64,000 nt of DNA from an uncultured Eubacterium sp. (GTDB taxonomy: Bacteria > Bacillota > Clostridia > Lachnospirales > Lachnospiraceae), in contig CAJUHV010000007.1 in assembly GCA_910586445.1 (NCBI GenBank), forward strand, positions 1 to 64,000. The letters are read 5' to 3'. A model generated the notes under the pieces. That model was not told the DNA's origin, made no database searches, and saw only the letters and a program-made list of their open reading frames with translations. The position numbers were made by a program, and so were the translations under genes. This document shows, piece after piece, positions 8,706-18,415 of this stretch; position 1 is the first letter of the stretch, and each line of letters starts with the position of its first letter.

Positions 8706-10121
8706 ATGATGGACAGATGTTATCTGGCGGTTGATATAGGTGCTTCCAGTGGACGTCATATGCTGGCATGGAAGGAGAATGGGCAGATCCGCATGGAGGA
8801 AATCTACCGTTTTTCCAATGGAATGGATCAAATAAACGGTCATCTGTGCTGGGATCTGGAACGGCTGTATCAGGAAGTAGTAAACGGGATGAAAAAATGC
8901 AGCGATATGGGAAGAAATCCGGTCAGCATGGCGATTGACACGTGGGCAGTTGATTATGTGCTGATGGATAAGGACGGCGGGATCGTCGGAAATACATATG
9001 GCTACCGCGACAGCCGTACAAAAGGCATGGATGAGGTAGTCAGCAGGTATATATCTCCGCAGGAGCTGTATAAAAGGACAGGCATCCAGAAGCAGATTTT
9101 TAACACGATCTATCAGCTGACGGCAGTGAAAGAGCAGGAGCCGGAGCTGTTAGAGCAAGCGCAGCGGCTGCTGCTGATACCGGATTACCTTGCATACCGT
9201 CTTACAGGAAATGCCAGAACAGAATATACAAATGCCACGACTACGCAGCTCGTCAGTCCTAAAACAAAAGACTGGGACTACGAACTGATGGAGCGTCTGG
9301 GCATTCCGTCAAGGCTTTTTACGGAAATCACTATGGCGGGCACGCCGGTCGGATTTTTGAAAAAAGAGCTGGCAGATGAGATCGGCTTAAATCTGGAAGT
9401 CATACAGGCAGGTTCGCATGATACGGCTTCGGCTGTGGCAGCAGTGTCGGCAAAAGGTGAGGACTTTTTATATATCAGCTCCGGAACCTGGTCTTTGATG
9501 GGAGTCGAGCTGGAGGAGGCGGACTGCTCGGAGGAAAGCAGAAAGGCAAACATGACCAATGAGGGAGGGTATGAATACCGCTGGCGCTTTTTGAAAAACA
9601 TTATGGGCCTTTGGATGATACAGTCCGTCCGGCATGAATATGATGACCAGTATTCATTTGCACAGTTCTGCGAACTGGCAGCGGAGCAGGCCGCATTTCC
9701 TTCAAGAGTAGATGTAAATGACCAGCGGTTTTTAGCGCCTGCCAGCATGATCAATGCTGTGAAAGAGGCATGCAGGGAGACCGGCCAGATCGTGCCAAAA
9801 ACATGCGGCGAGCTGGCAGCGGTTATTTACCGCAGCCTTGCTGACAGTTACCACAAGGCAGCGCAGGAAATCGAGCATATTACGGGAAAAACGTACAGCG
9901 CAGTGCATATTGTAGGAGGCGGGGCAAATGCAGATTATTTAAGCCGGCTGACTGCAGACAGCACTGGAAAGACCGTGTACAGCGGGCCTTCGGAGGCTAC
10001 CGCAATCGGAAATCTGATCGTGCAGATGATCCGTCAGGGAGAGTTTGCATCACTTTCCAAAGCACGTGAAGCAGTAGCTGCTTCGTTTGAAATGAAGAAG
10101 TTTGAGCCTGTAAAGTATTAA
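8706..10121 (+). CDS. rhaB: Rhamnulokinase
   Basis: FGGY-family sugar kinase that phosphorylates L-rhamnulose at O1. It opens with the phosphate-1 loop LAVDIGASSGRHML, continues with TWAVDYVLMD, and has the FGGY-type SSGTWSLMGVE (about residue 258) and the adenosine-site glycine motif HIVGGGANADYLSRL near residue 400. Length 471 is normal. CGGAGG precedes two consecutive ATG codons; the first is used. rhaB, rhaA and rhaD lie in the same direction and complete conversion of L-rhamnose to DHAP and L-lactaldehyde. No transporter or RhaS/R-type regulator is adjacent. Confidence 0.95.
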   Translation: MMDRCYLAVDIGASSGRHMLAWKENGQIRMEEIYRFSNGMDQINGHLCWDLERLYQEVVNGMKKCSDMGRNPVSMAIDTWAVDYVLMDKDGGIVGNTYGYRDSRTKGMDEVVSRYISPQELYKRTGIQKQIFNTIYQLTAVKEQEPELLEQAQRLLLIPDYLAYRLTGNARTEYTNATTTQLVSPKTKDWDYELMERLGIPSRLFTEITMAGTPVGFLKKELADEIGLNLEVIQAGSHDTASAVAAVSAKGEDFLYISSGTWSLMGVELEEADCSEESRKANMTNEGGYEYRWRFLKNIMGLWMIQSVRHEYDDQYSFAQFCELAAEQAAFPSRVDVNDQRFLAPASMINAVKEACRETGQIVPKTCGELAAVIYRSLADSYHKAAQEIEHITGKTYSAVHIVGGGANADYLSRLTADSTGKTVYSGPSEATAIGNLIVQMIRQGEFASLSKAREAVAASFEMKKFEPVKY

Positions 10122-10175
10122 GAAGCAGCACATGCAGTGCATAATAAATAGAGATCAAAGAGAAAGGGGCAGACT

Positions 10176-11431
10176 ATGACAACACAGGATCGTTACAATG
10201 AGGCAAAGAAAATATTTGCAGAATCAGGCGTAGATACCGATGCGGCAATTGAAGCTTTAAAAAAGGTGCCGGTATCCCTCCATTGCTGGCAGGGAGATGA
10301 TGTAATCGGGTTTGACCATGAGGGGCCGCTGACAGGAGGCATTCAGACTACGGGAGATTATCCGGGCAGGGCAAAGACACCAGAGCAGCTGATGCAGGAT
10401 ATGGAACAGGTAATCAGCCTGACTCCGGGCAGAAAGAAACTAAACCTGCATGCTATGCGATCTTTGAGCCGGGACAGGCAGTGGACAGAGACGCTTTGAG
10501 GCCGGAGCATTTTGCCAGATGGGTGGAATTTGCAAAAAAGCATAATATGGGACTGGATTTTAATCCTACTTTTTTTTCTCACAATAAAGTAAAGGACGGG
10601 CTGACATTAGCAAGCCCTGATGAAGAGACGCGCAGGTTCTGGATTCGCCACGGCAGGGCATGTATACGCATATCGCAGTATTTTGCGCAGGAAACAGGCA
10701 TTCCTTGTGTGATGAATATATGGACGGGCGACGGCTATAAAGATATTCCGGCCGACCGCATGGGGCCGAGACTGCGCTACAAAGATTCCATTGAGCAGAT
10801 TCTGTCAGAGCCTTATGATAAAAATATGGTAAAGCCATGCGTGGAATCAAAGGTATTTGGAATCGGCGTAGAGTCCTATACAGTCGGTTCAGCGGAATTT
10901 TCATTAAGCTTTGCAGCTTCTCATGAAGGATGCATGCCGCTGATGGACAATGGACATTATCATCCGACAGAGATGGTTTCTGACAAAATACCGGCTATGC
11001 TGTGCTTTTACCCGGAGCTGGCATTACATATTACAAGGCCGGTCCGCTGGGACAGCGACCATGTCGTGCTCTTTGACGATGAGACAAAGGAGATGGCAAA
11101 GGAGATCGTACGAAACAATGCGTTAGACCGCGTATACATGGCACTGGATTACTTTGATGCCGGCATAAACCGCATTGCAGCCTGGACCGTCGGATTCCGC
11201 AGCTGGCAGAAAGCGCTGTTAAGTGCGCTGTGTACGCCGTATGAAAAGCTGAAAAAGCTGCAGGATGAAAATAATATGACCGAGCTGATGGTGATACAGG
11301 AGGAGCTGAAAATGTATCCGATCGGAGAAATCTGGAACGAATACTGCAGGCAGTGCGGTGCACCAGAAGACGGCTGCTGGCTGGAAGACGTCAAAAAATA
11401 TGAAACAGAGGTGCTTGCGGCAAGGGGTTAA
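10176..11431 (+). pseudogene. rhaA: L-rhamnose isomerase, frameshifted
   Basis: Two overlapping frames together give a full-length RhaA. Frame 1 (10176-10499) runs through SLHCWQGDD and KLNLHAM and then becomes missense. The second frame resumes at AIFEPGQAVDRDALRPEHFARW and continues to the normal C terminus with GLDFNPTFFSH and RPVRWDSDHVV. The break falls at 10452-10460, where CATGCTATGCGATC is 4 nt short of the expected ...ATG-TAT-GCG-ATC (His-Ala-Met-Tyr-Ala-Ile), consistent with loss of one TATG of a tandem pair. Everything else is intact, including metal-binding segments. It could be a real mutation, a phase-variable site or a read/assembly error; rhaB and rhaD are undamaged. Confidence 0.85.
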
Positions 11432-11502
11432 GGCGCGGGCAGTAAAATTGCTGTCTGTATGGATAATAAATGCGATGCAGAGAGAAAAAGAAGGAGTATA
11501 AA

Positions 11503-12345
11503 ATGAAGTTTTTAGAAGCAGGTTTTGTACAGGGTTTTATCCGTATGGCAAATGATGGATGGGAGCAGGGCTGGCATGAGAGAAACGGCGGCAACTTATC
11601 ATATCGTGTAAAGCCGGAAGAAGCAGATCAGGTCAGGGAAGAATTAAAGCCTATGGAATGGAGGCCGATTGGTACGGATGTGCCGGATCTGGCAGGAGAA
11701 TATTTTCTGGTGACTGGGAGCGGAAAATATTTCCGCAATGTCATTATTGATCCAGAGGATTCGATGTGCATGATTGAAGTAGATAAAGAGGGTACAAATT
11801 ATCGTATTGTATGGGGAATGGTCAATGGCGGCCGTCCGACAAGTGAGCTGCCGTCGCACCTTATGAACCATGAGGTGAAAAAGAAAGCAACGGATGGCAG
11901 GTATCGTGTTGTATACCACGCACATACGACAAACCTGATAGCCCTCACATTCGTACTTCCGTTAAAAGACGAGGTATTTACAAGAGAACTGTGGGAAATG
12001 GCTACGGAATGCCCGGTTGTATTTCCAGACGGCATCGGTGTTGTGGACTGGATGGTGCCGGGAGGCCGCCAGATCGCGGTGGCTACCAGTGAGCTGATGA
12101 AAAAATATGATGTAGCGGTATGGGCACATCATGGGATGTTTGCAACGGGAGAGGATTTTGACCTGACATTCGGGCTGATGCATACGGTCGAGAAGTCGGC
12201 TGAGATACTGGTAAAAATGCTGTCCATGCGCCCGGATAAGCTTCAGACGATTACGCCGGATAATTTTAGGGATCTGGCTGAAGATTTTAAGGTGACGCTG
12301 CCGGAGAAGTTTTTATATGATAAAGGTGTAACAAAGCCTATGTAA
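11503..12345 (+). CDS. rhaD: Rhamnulose-1-phosphate aldolase
   Basis: Class II zinc aldolase splitting L-rhamnulose 1-phosphate into DHAP and L-lactaldehyde. Family marks are HERNGGNLSYR (phosphate-binding loop), HAHTTNLIALTF with two zinc-ligand histidines, VAVWAHHGMFATG with the third, and a C-terminal EKSAEIL helix. ATG 11503 is chosen over an upstream in-frame codon because AAGGAG (11491-11496) sits 6 nt before it. The protein is 280 aa, close to the family's usual length. Last gene of the rhamnose run, followed at once by a strong hairpin. Confidence 0.93.
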   Translation: MKFLEAGFVQGFIRMANDGWEQGWHERNGGNLSYRVKPEEADQVREELKPMEWRPIGTDVPDLAGEYFLVTGSGKYFRNVIIDPEDSMCMIEVDKEGTNYRIVWGMVNGGRPTSELPSHLMNHEVKKKATDGRYRVVYHAHTTNLIALTFVLPLKDEVFTRELWEMATECPVVFPDGIGVVDWMVPGGRQIAVATSELMKKYDVAVWAHHGMFATGEDFDLTFGLMHTVEKSAEILVKMLSMRPDKLQTITPDNFRDLAEDFKVTLPEKFLYDKGVTKPM

Positions 12346-12383
12346 AGCAGAACGGCAGAGTGTAAAAACTCTGCCGTTCTGCT
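12346..12383. terminator. 15-bp hairpin between rhaD and the LacI gene
   Basis: Perfect stem AGCAGAACGGCAGAG (12346-12360) with CTCTGCCGTTCTGCT (12369-12383) around an 8-nt loop. It begins one base after the rhaD stop codon. There is no T tract on either strand, but the strength and convergent setting suggest it ends both transcripts or protects 3' ends. Confidence 0.65.
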
Positions 12384-12428
12384 GGCTGAAGGAAAACAGA
12401 AAGAATGGGAAAATATTGGTTTCTGATT

Positions 12429-13466
12429 TTACAAGCTGTCCTTTTCTGTAGTATCCCGATGAATTAAGATGGGTGTGACGACTTTATGAATGGGTTCGGC
12501 CAGAGGAACCGGCCGCCGTTTCTTCTGCTCATTCATCTGACTGACCAAGAGGCTCATGGCTTCCTGTGCAATTTTCTGAATCTGCTGTCCTACGGTGCTG
12601 ATCGGAATGACAGCTTCTCTGGAAATCGGTGAATCATCAAAGCCTATGAGGAAATACTCATCAGGAAAGGCACCGTATTTCTGTATACATAGATTTAAAA
12701 ATATATTCGCGTGGGTATCATTGGAAATAAATATGCCTTTCCGCTTTCCTTCTATGCCTTCGATTTCCTCCAACACCTCTGTTAAGTCTTTTTTTATGGC
12801 TTCAAAAGTATCTCTAAAATTTTTGCAGATGATTTTATGGCGGATGCCTGCTTCTTTACAAATATCGAGAAAACCCCTGATGCGTCCGTAAGTAGGGAAG
12901 TTGGGCGAGGTAGGAGAATTCACGTGAATCAGGACATCACAGTTTTTTTTGACGAGCAGGCTGGTAGCCTGGACTCCGCCCATATAGTTGTCTGTATCGA
13001 CACTGCATATGTACTGATTTTCTCGCTCAATGGACACGATGGGAATGTGGAGGTCTGCAAGCTCTTTGGAGGAGAGCGTCTGGCTTATGACAATCAGTCC
13101 TTCAATATTGTAGGCGAGGAGTTCCTGAAGATATCTGCGTACAGCCTCCTCATCATCCTTTCCTACAAAAACCAAAAATTTGTAGCCGAAATCCTCATAG
13201 GTCAACAGAAGCTGGTTTAACATTTCAGAATAGTAATGATTGGTTAAATTCGAAATGATAATTCCCACAAATTCCGTTTTTCCGTTTGCAAGAATCCGGG
13301 CCACTTTGTTTTCCTTATAATCTAAATCGTCCAAAGCCTTTGCTATGGTATCTTGGTTTTCTAGAGTAAGAGAGTCTGGATTATTGAAATATCTGGATAT
13401 GGTGGTCTTGGAAAAACCGGTGTATTTGGCAATATCATCAAAGGTGACATTTTTCTTTCTGCGCAT
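12429..13466 (-). CDS. LacI-family transcriptional regulator
   Basis: A 345-residue repressor-type regulator. Residues 6-52 form the LacI helix-turn-helix and hinge (VTFDDIAKYTGFSKTTISRYF then YKENKVARILANGKTEFVGII); the rest is a periplasmic-binding-like sugar-sensing domain ending in the VSQMN/VTPILIHRD region. It is divergent from the solute-binding/permease/GH32 operon, and a near-identical palindrome occurs both near its own start and at the operon's start site, so it probably represses both until the sugar is present. The effector is inferred to be sucrose or a fructo-oligosaccharide from the neighbours. Confidence 0.92.
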   Translation of the reverse strand: MRRKKNVTFDDIAKYTGFSKTTISRYFNNPDSLTLENQDTIAKALDDLDYKENKVARILANGKTEFVGIIISNLTNHYYSEMLNQLLLTYEDFGYKFLVFVGKDDEEAVRRYLQELLAYNIEGLIVISQTLSSKELADLHIPIVSIERENQYICSVDTDNYMGGVQATSLLVKKNCDVLIHVNSPTSPNFPTYGRIRGFLDICKEAGIRHKIICKNFRDTFEAIKKDLTEVLEEIEGIEGKRKGIFISNDTHANIFLNLCIQKYGAFPDEYFLIGFDDSPISREAVIPISTVGQQIQKIAQEAMSLLVSQMNEQKKRRPVPLAEPIHKVVTPILIHRDTTEKDSL

Positions 13467-13581
13467 GTGAAATCCATCCTTGTATAATTAAGTTCATGAT
13501 CGATAAGAGAAGGCTTTTCCTTCCGAAATAATCTGTTCTGTAAATGAGTATAACAGAAAGCAGAGAGCGGAACAACATAAA

Positions 13582-13599
13582 ATCGGTTACATAACCGGT
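13582..13599. promoter_or_regulatory. LacI-type operator near the regulator gene
   Basis: Near-perfect palindrome ATCGGTTA-CA-TAACCGGT. It matches the reverse complement of the operator at 13710-13727 at nearly every position. Lying about 115 bp upstream of the LacI start codon, it suggests autoregulation or DNA looping with the operon-side site. Confidence 0.75.
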
Positions 13600-13665
13600 T
13601 TTGTGCATTATGCATAGAATTGAGATTCTCAAATAGTATAGAATCACGAAAACTCTTTTGACTTA

Positions 13666-13694
13666 TTGACAGATTATTTGGCATATGCTACTAT
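13666..13694 (+). promoter_or_regulatory. Promoter of the fructan ABC/GH32 operon
   Basis: Perfect -35 TTGACA (13666-13671), 17-bp spacer and TACTAT -10 (13689-13694). The predicted start near 13701 falls just before the operator pair at 13710-13739, so a bound repressor would block promoter clearance. Confidence 0.85.
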
Positions 13695-13709
13695 CAAATC
13701 ACAAAAGTT

Positions 13710-13739
13710 ACCGGTTACTTAACCGATTACATTACCGAT
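13710..13739. promoter_or_regulatory. Overlapping LacI-type operators at the operon start
   Basis: ACCGGTTA-CT-TAACCGAT (13710-13727) is a palindrome of the same consensus as the site at 13582. A second, weaker one, ACCGATTA-CA-TTACCGAT (13722-13739), shares its half site, giving three half sites about one turn apart. This looks like a cooperative array for the divergently encoded regulator. Confidence 0.75.
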
Positions 13740-13775
13740 AACTGATCAGGGGAATATTTTAAGGAGGAAAGCAGT

Positions 13776-15146
13776 ATGAAAAGAAAAATGAAAAGGCTGA
13801 TGGCTTTGCTGCTTGCATCAGTATTTGCAGTGACAGCATTGACCGGCTGCCGTTTTGGATTTGCCAGCGATCCAGATGATCCAAACGCAGTGACTCAGCA
13901 GACACCTATTGACACGTCAGTGGACACCTTCTCGTATGATTCTGAACTTGCGGGAACAAAAATTGTACTTCTGAACACGAAGGCAGAGATTCAAGTCGCA
14001 TTAGAAGAAATGTCAGAAGTTTTTGAAGAACGGTCGGGAGTACATATAGAGGTGATGCCTGTAACGGATGGGGAATCACCTTACACGAAAGTAGTAAGCC
14101 TTTATAATTCAGGCAATCCGCCGACCCTGTCTATCCTTGATACTACGGATGTGATTGCACTTGCGAAAGAAAAGGCAGAGGAGCTGAGTGGAGAGGCATG
14201 GACAGCGGAATCAGAAGAATATTTAACAAAGGTAGATGGTGCCGTATATAGTTTTCCTCTGTGTATTGAGGGAAGGGGGCTTATATACAATAAGGCTGTT
14301 ATCGAAAATGCATTAAAGGAAGAATTTGATCCCTCTGCCATTAAGACGCAGGACGATTTTGTGGCACTATTAGACAGACTTGTGCAGGCAGGAATAGAAA
14401 AACCAATATCCATGGCCAAAGAGGACTGGTCTTTGGGAGCACATCAGCTTCAGTATATCTATGAAGTATATGATGGGACGACGGAAGGAACCCAGAAAGT
14501 GATTGAGGGAATAAAAAGCGGAGAGATACAGTTAGACGAATACCAGAGAATGGATGAATTCTTAAATATGTTTGATATACTGAAAAAATATAATGTTGCC
14601 CGCAAAGATCCTTTAGGTGCTGACTATGATGAGATGGCGATTGATCTGGCAGATGGCAGGACTGCGTTCTGGTTTAATGGGAACTGGGCGTGGCCGAATC
14701 TATCGGAGGCAGGGGCGCTTGATGATGATGAATATGGTTTTCTGCCATATTTCCTAAACAATGATGAGAACGATTTTGCAAATCAGATGATTCAAGGTTC
14801 ACCTTCCAAACAGATTATGATGGATGGAAGGATGGCGTCTGATGCGCAGAAGGCTGCGGCAAAAGAATTTTTAAACTGGATTGTTTATAGCGAGGTCGGC
14901 CAGCAGATGTTGGTTAAAAAATGCAATTTAATCCCGCCATTTAAGAATAATCCATATGAGCCAGGCGATCCATTAAGCCGTGACATTTATAAACATGTCC
15001 AGACGGGCAGGGCTTTCAATGCCTCAGCTATCGTACCAAACGACCATTGGTCCGTTCTTGGCGCAGCAATGCAGAAATATCTGGCAGACAGAAGTGACAG
15101 GGCAGAAGTGAGGCAGGCTATTACGGAATACTGGAAAGAACAGTGA
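13776..15146 (+). CDS. ABC sugar transporter solute-binding lipoprotein
   Basis: Extracellular solute-binding protein (family 1, CUT1). A basic N terminus, hydrophobic stretch and lipobox LTGC place the lipidated cysteine at residue 25, followed by an acidic linker (SDPDDPNAV). The mature protein has the binding-protein pattern KIVLLNTKAEIQVALEEMSEVFEERSGV and the conserved GRTAFWFNGNWAW segment. First gene of a four-gene operon with two permeases and a GH32 glycosidase, which points to sucrose or fructo-oligosaccharides as ligand (inference). GGAGG lies ahead of the ATG. Confidence 0.9.
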   Translation: MKRKMKRLMALLLASVFAVTALTGCRFGFASDPDDPNAVTQQTPIDTSVDTFSYDSELAGTKIVLLNTKAEIQVALEEMSEVFEERSGVHIEVMPVTDGESPYTKVVSLYNSGNPPTLSILDTTDVIALAKEKAEELSGEAWTAESEEYLTKVDGAVYSFPLCIEGRGLIYNKAVIENALKEEFDPSAIKTQDDFVALLDRLVQAGIEKPISMAKEDWSLGAHQLQYIYEVYDGTTEGTQKVIEGIKSGEIQLDEYQRMDEFLNMFDILKKYNVARKDPLGADYDEMAIDLADGRTAFWFNGNWAWPNLSEAGALDDDEYGFLPYFLNNDENDFANQMIQGSPSKQIMMDGRMASDAQKAAAKEFLNWIVYSEVGQQMLVKKCNLIPPFKNNPYEPGDPLSRDIYKHVQTGRAFNASAIVPNDHWSVLGAAMQKYLADRSDRAEVRQAITEYWKEQ

Positions 15147-15164
15147 TGAAAAGGAGAATAAGGT

Positions 15165-16037
15165 ATGAAATGGAAAGACAGGATAAAAGATTTTAGCTTT
15201 TTTGCATTACCAGGCATGTTTTGTTTTTTTGCAGTTGTGATTATTCCGTTTTTATATGGAATCTATCTAACGTTTACTGACTGGAACGGAGTATCTCAGG
15301 TAAAGAAGCTTATAGGATTTAAAAATTTCGCAGGTGTAATGCAGGATAAGCAGTTTTGGATGTCGCTGCTGCTGACGTTTAAGTATGTTATTTTAGTTGT
15401 TATTCTGGTAAATGTTATTGCATTTGCGATTGGATATCTTTTGACAAGGGGAATCAGGGGACAGAGTTTTTTCAGAACCGGATTTTTCACCCCGAATCTG
15501 ATAGGCGGGATTGTATTGGGATATATCTGGCAGTTCGTTTTTTCCAGAGTATTTGTGGGAATTGGGGAAAATACCGGATGGGAATTATTTGAAAGTTCGT
15601 GGCTCTCTGATCCGAATAAGGCATTTGCTGCACTTGTTCTGGTATCTGTCTGGCAGCTGTCTGGATATATGATTTTAATTTATGTAGCCGGTTTTATGGG
15701 ACTGAATGAGGATGTTATGGAGGCGGCAAGTATTGACGGAGCCAGCGGATGGGTTAAGCTAAAAAATATCATACTTCCACTTATGATGTCATCCATAACC
15801 ATCTGCCTTTTCCTTACGCTTTCAAGAGCATTTATGGTATATGACATGAATCTGTCATTGACCTCAGGAGGCCCTTATGGAAGTACGGAAATGGCTGCAA
15901 TGCATGTATATGAAAAGGCATTTACATCCAGGCAGTTTGGCGTCGGCCAGGCAGAGGCGTTGGTTTTATTCCTTGTAGTAGCAGGTATCAGCGGGCTGCA
16001 GGTATATTTAACAAAAAAACAGGAGGTAGAGGCATAA
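15165..16037 (+). CDS. Sugar ABC transporter permease (MalF-type)
   Basis: 290-residue inner-membrane permease with about six transmembrane helices; the first (FFALPGMFCFFAVVIIPFLYGIYLTF) is followed by TDWNG, typical of CUT1 MalF-like proteins. The EAA loop EAASIDGASGWVKLKNIILPLM near residue 190 would contact the ATPase. No ATPase gene is in the operon, so a shared MsmK-type ATPase encoded elsewhere is expected. Its last codon overlaps the next gene's start by one base (TAATG). Confidence 0.92.
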   Translation: MKWKDRIKDFSFFALPGMFCFFAVVIIPFLYGIYLTFTDWNGVSQVKKLIGFKNFAGVMQDKQFWMSLLLTFKYVILVVILVNVIAFAIGYLLTRGIRGQSFFRTGFFTPNLIGGIVLGYIWQFVFSRVFVGIGENTGWELFESSWLSDPNKAFAALVLVSVWQLSGYMILIYVAGFMGLNEDVMEAASIDGASGWVKLKNIILPLMMSSITICLFLTLSRAFMVYDMNLSLTSGGPYGSTEMAAMHVYEKAFTSRQFGVGQAEALVLFLVVAGISGLQVYLTKKQEVEA

Positions 16038-16897
16038 TGAAAAAAACTAAAATCGGCGGAAATAAAAGGCAGCTTATAAATTTATTATCAATGACAGGGC
16101 TGATACTGATCTTTATCGTATATATGTTTCCATTTCTGATGGTGATCATCAATTCCCTGAAGCAGAAAAGGGATATTATAAAAAGTCCGTTCTCATGGCT
16201 GTTTACCATCAAAGGATTGTCTTTTGACAACTTTGAAAAGGCGTTTACACAGATGGATTTTTTAAATGCCATTAAAAATTCCTTGTTTGTGACAGGTCTG
16301 GCAACTGTATTCGTGACAATATTTGCAGCTATGCTTGCTTATTATATCGTAAGGCATGATAATATTATTTCAAAACTAACATTTGTATTAATGGTGGCGT
16401 CCATGATTATTCCTTTTCAGGCGATCATGATTCCGTTGGTAAGCATTTATGGCGGGACGCTGAACATATTAAACCACAGGCTGACCCTGATTTTCATGCA
16501 TACCGGTTTCGCCATGGCTATGTCAGTATTTATGTTTCATGGGTTTATCAAAGGAAATGTACCTATTGCACTGGAGGAAGCGGCATGTATTGATGGATGT
16601 ACGCATATACAGACATTTTTTATGATTGTGTTCCCGCTGCTGAAACCAATTATTTCAACCATGGTTATCCTAAACGCACTGGCATTTTGGAATGATTTCC
16701 TTCTGCCATCATTGGTGCTGACGGATAAAGAACTCCTTACGCTGCCGCTTTCCACGTATAGTTTTTATGGGACTTATTCGGCGGATTATGGAACGATTAT
16801 GGCAGGTCTTATTTTGTGTATACTGCCGATATTGATTCTTTATGTGGTATTGCAGAAACAGATTATTGGCGGTGTTGTTGCAGGGGCTGTAAAATAA
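16037..16897 (+). CDS. Sugar ABC transporter permease (MalG-type)
   Basis: Second permease of the CUT1 importer, 286 residues, with about six membrane helices. The EAA loop reads EEAACIDGCTHIQTFFMIVFPLLKP, and the FPFLMVIINSLKQKRDI opening is typical of MalG-like subunits. It is translationally coupled to the MalF-type gene (stop and start overlap) and followed 18 bp later by the GH32 gene with its own AAGGAGG. Confidence 0.92.
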   Translation: MKKTKIGGNKRQLINLLSMTGLILIFIVYMFPFLMVIINSLKQKRDIIKSPFSWLFTIKGLSFDNFEKAFTQMDFLNAIKNSLFVTGLATVFVTIFAAMLAYYIVRHDNIISKLTFVLMVASMIIPFQAIMIPLVSIYGGTLNILNHRLTLIFMHTGFAMAMSVFMFHGFIKGNVPIALEEAACIDGCTHIQTFFMIVFPLLKPIISTMVILNALAFWNDFLLPSLVLTDKELLTLPLSTYSFYGTYSADYGTIMAGLILCILPILILYVVLQKQIIGGVVAGAVK

Positions 16898-16915
16898 AAT
16901 TATAAGGAGGTCTGT

Positions 16916-18403
16916 ATGACAAGTCAGACACTGCGTGAGGCGCGTAAATATGAGGATATGGTGGAAAAAACAATTCAAAAGAAAGAGCGCCCTAATTTCC
17001 ATTTGTGTGCACGCGTTGGATGGTTAAATGATCCGAATGGGTTTTCGTATTATAAAGGGAAGTATCATATGTTTTATCAATACTATCCGTATGAGTCCAA
17101 GTGGGGACCGATGCACTGGGGACATGCGGTGAGCGGAGATTTCCTGCACTGGGAATATCTGCCGGCAGCGCTTGCTCCAGATGAGTTCTATGATAAGGAT
17201 GGATGTTTTTCAGGGAGTGCGGCAGCACTTCCTGATGGCAGGCATTTGCTGATGTATACAGGCGTGTTGAAGGAGCGCCAGAAAAACGGGGAATTCCGCG
17301 AGGTTCAGACACAATGCCTGGCTGTGGGAGACGGAATAGATTACGAGAAGTATGAACAAAACCCGGTACTGGATGAGAAGGATCTTCCTGATGAAGGCAG
17401 CCGTTTTGATTTCAGAGATCCGAAGATATGGCAGAAAAAAGATGGCTCCTATGCCTGTGTGATTGGAAACAGGCAGACGGGTGGGAGCGGGCAGATTTTA
17501 TTGTACACCAGTCCAGACGGGTTCAGATGGAATTACAAAAAAGTATTAGCTGCAAATAATGACCGTTATGGCAGGATGTGGGAATGTCCAGATTTTTTTG
17601 AATTGGATGGAAAATGGGTTCTGCTGGCAAGTCCGCAGGATATGCTCCCACAGGGACTGGAATATCACAATGGAAATGGGACGCTGTGTCTCATCGGTGA
17701 TTATGACGAAGAAACGGAAACATTTATGGAGCTGCATAATCAATCTGTTGATTATGGTATTGATTTTTATGCACCGCAGACGGTGCTTACACCGGATGGA
17801 CGCCGTGTCATGATCGGCTGGATGCAGAACTGGGATACCTGCAGCCTGCGTCTGCCGGAAGAGCCTTGGATGGGGCAGATGAGCCTGCCGAGAGAACTTG
17901 CCATAAAAGATGGGAAACTGTATCAGACACCAGTGAGGGAGCTGGAGAAATTCCGGTACAGCAAGGTGGAATACAACAGTGTTTCTTTTTCCAATATCCT
18001 CCGGCTTGACGGCATCCATGGAAGATGTGTGGATATGGAACTGGTGGTGCGGCCGGAGGAAGGACAAAAGCTGTACCAGAAGTTTGCGGTACGGTTTGCG
18101 CAGGATGAAAATTATCATACTTCCCTGAGTTTTCGGCCAAGAGAGTCTATACTTAAAATAGACAGGAAGTTTTCCGGCTCCAGGAGGGCAATTATACACC
18201 AGAGACGTAGTTTTGTAGAAGGTGCAGATACAAAACTGAAGCTGAGAATCATTCTTGACCGCTTTAGTGTGGAAGTATTTGTCGATGACGGCAGGCAGGT
18301 TTTGAGTGCAACAATGTACACGGATCAGACTGCAGACGGGATCTCTTTCTTTGTGGATGGCACAGCAGTGATTGATGTCGTCAAATACGATCTTTGTGAA
18401 TAA
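16916..18403 (+). CDS. GH32 beta-fructofuranosidase (sucrose/fructo-oligosaccharide hydrolase)
   Basis: Glycoside hydrolase family 32 enzyme, 495 residues, no signal peptide, so it acts in the cytoplasm. The three hallmark motifs are present: WLNDPNG (nucleophile Asp, ~residue 39), FRDPK (~163) and WECPD (acid/base Glu, ~221), followed by a C-terminal beta-sandwich module. Import is by ABC transport rather than PTS, so the substrate should be unphosphorylated sucrose or short fructans; GH32 sucrose-6-phosphate hydrolases are very similar and cannot be excluded. No fructokinase is adjacent. Confidence 0.9.
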   Translation: MTSQTLREARKYEDMVEKTIQKKERPNFHLCARVGWLNDPNGFSYYKGKYHMFYQYYPYESKWGPMHWGHAVSGDFLHWEYLPAALAPDEFYDKDGCFSGSAAALPDGRHLLMYTGVLKERQKNGEFREVQTQCLAVGDGIDYEKYEQNPVLDEKDLPDEGSRFDFRDPKIWQKKDGSYACVIGNRQTGGSGQILLYTSPDGFRWNYKKVLAANNDRYGRMWECPDFFELDGKWVLLASPQDMLPQGLEYHNGNGTLCLIGDYDEETETFMELHNQSVDYGIDFYAPQTVLTPDGRRVMIGWMQNWDTCSLRLPEEPWMGQMSLPRELAIKDGKLYQTPVRELEKFRYSKVEYNSVSFSNILRLDGIHGRCVDMELVVRPEEGQKLYQKFAVRFAQDENYHTSLSFRPRESILKIDRKFSGSRRAIIHQRRSFVEGADTKLKLRIILDRFSVEVFVDDGRQVLSATMYTDQTADGISFFVDGTAVIDVVKYDLCE

Positions 18404-18415
18404 AAGCTTTTAAGG

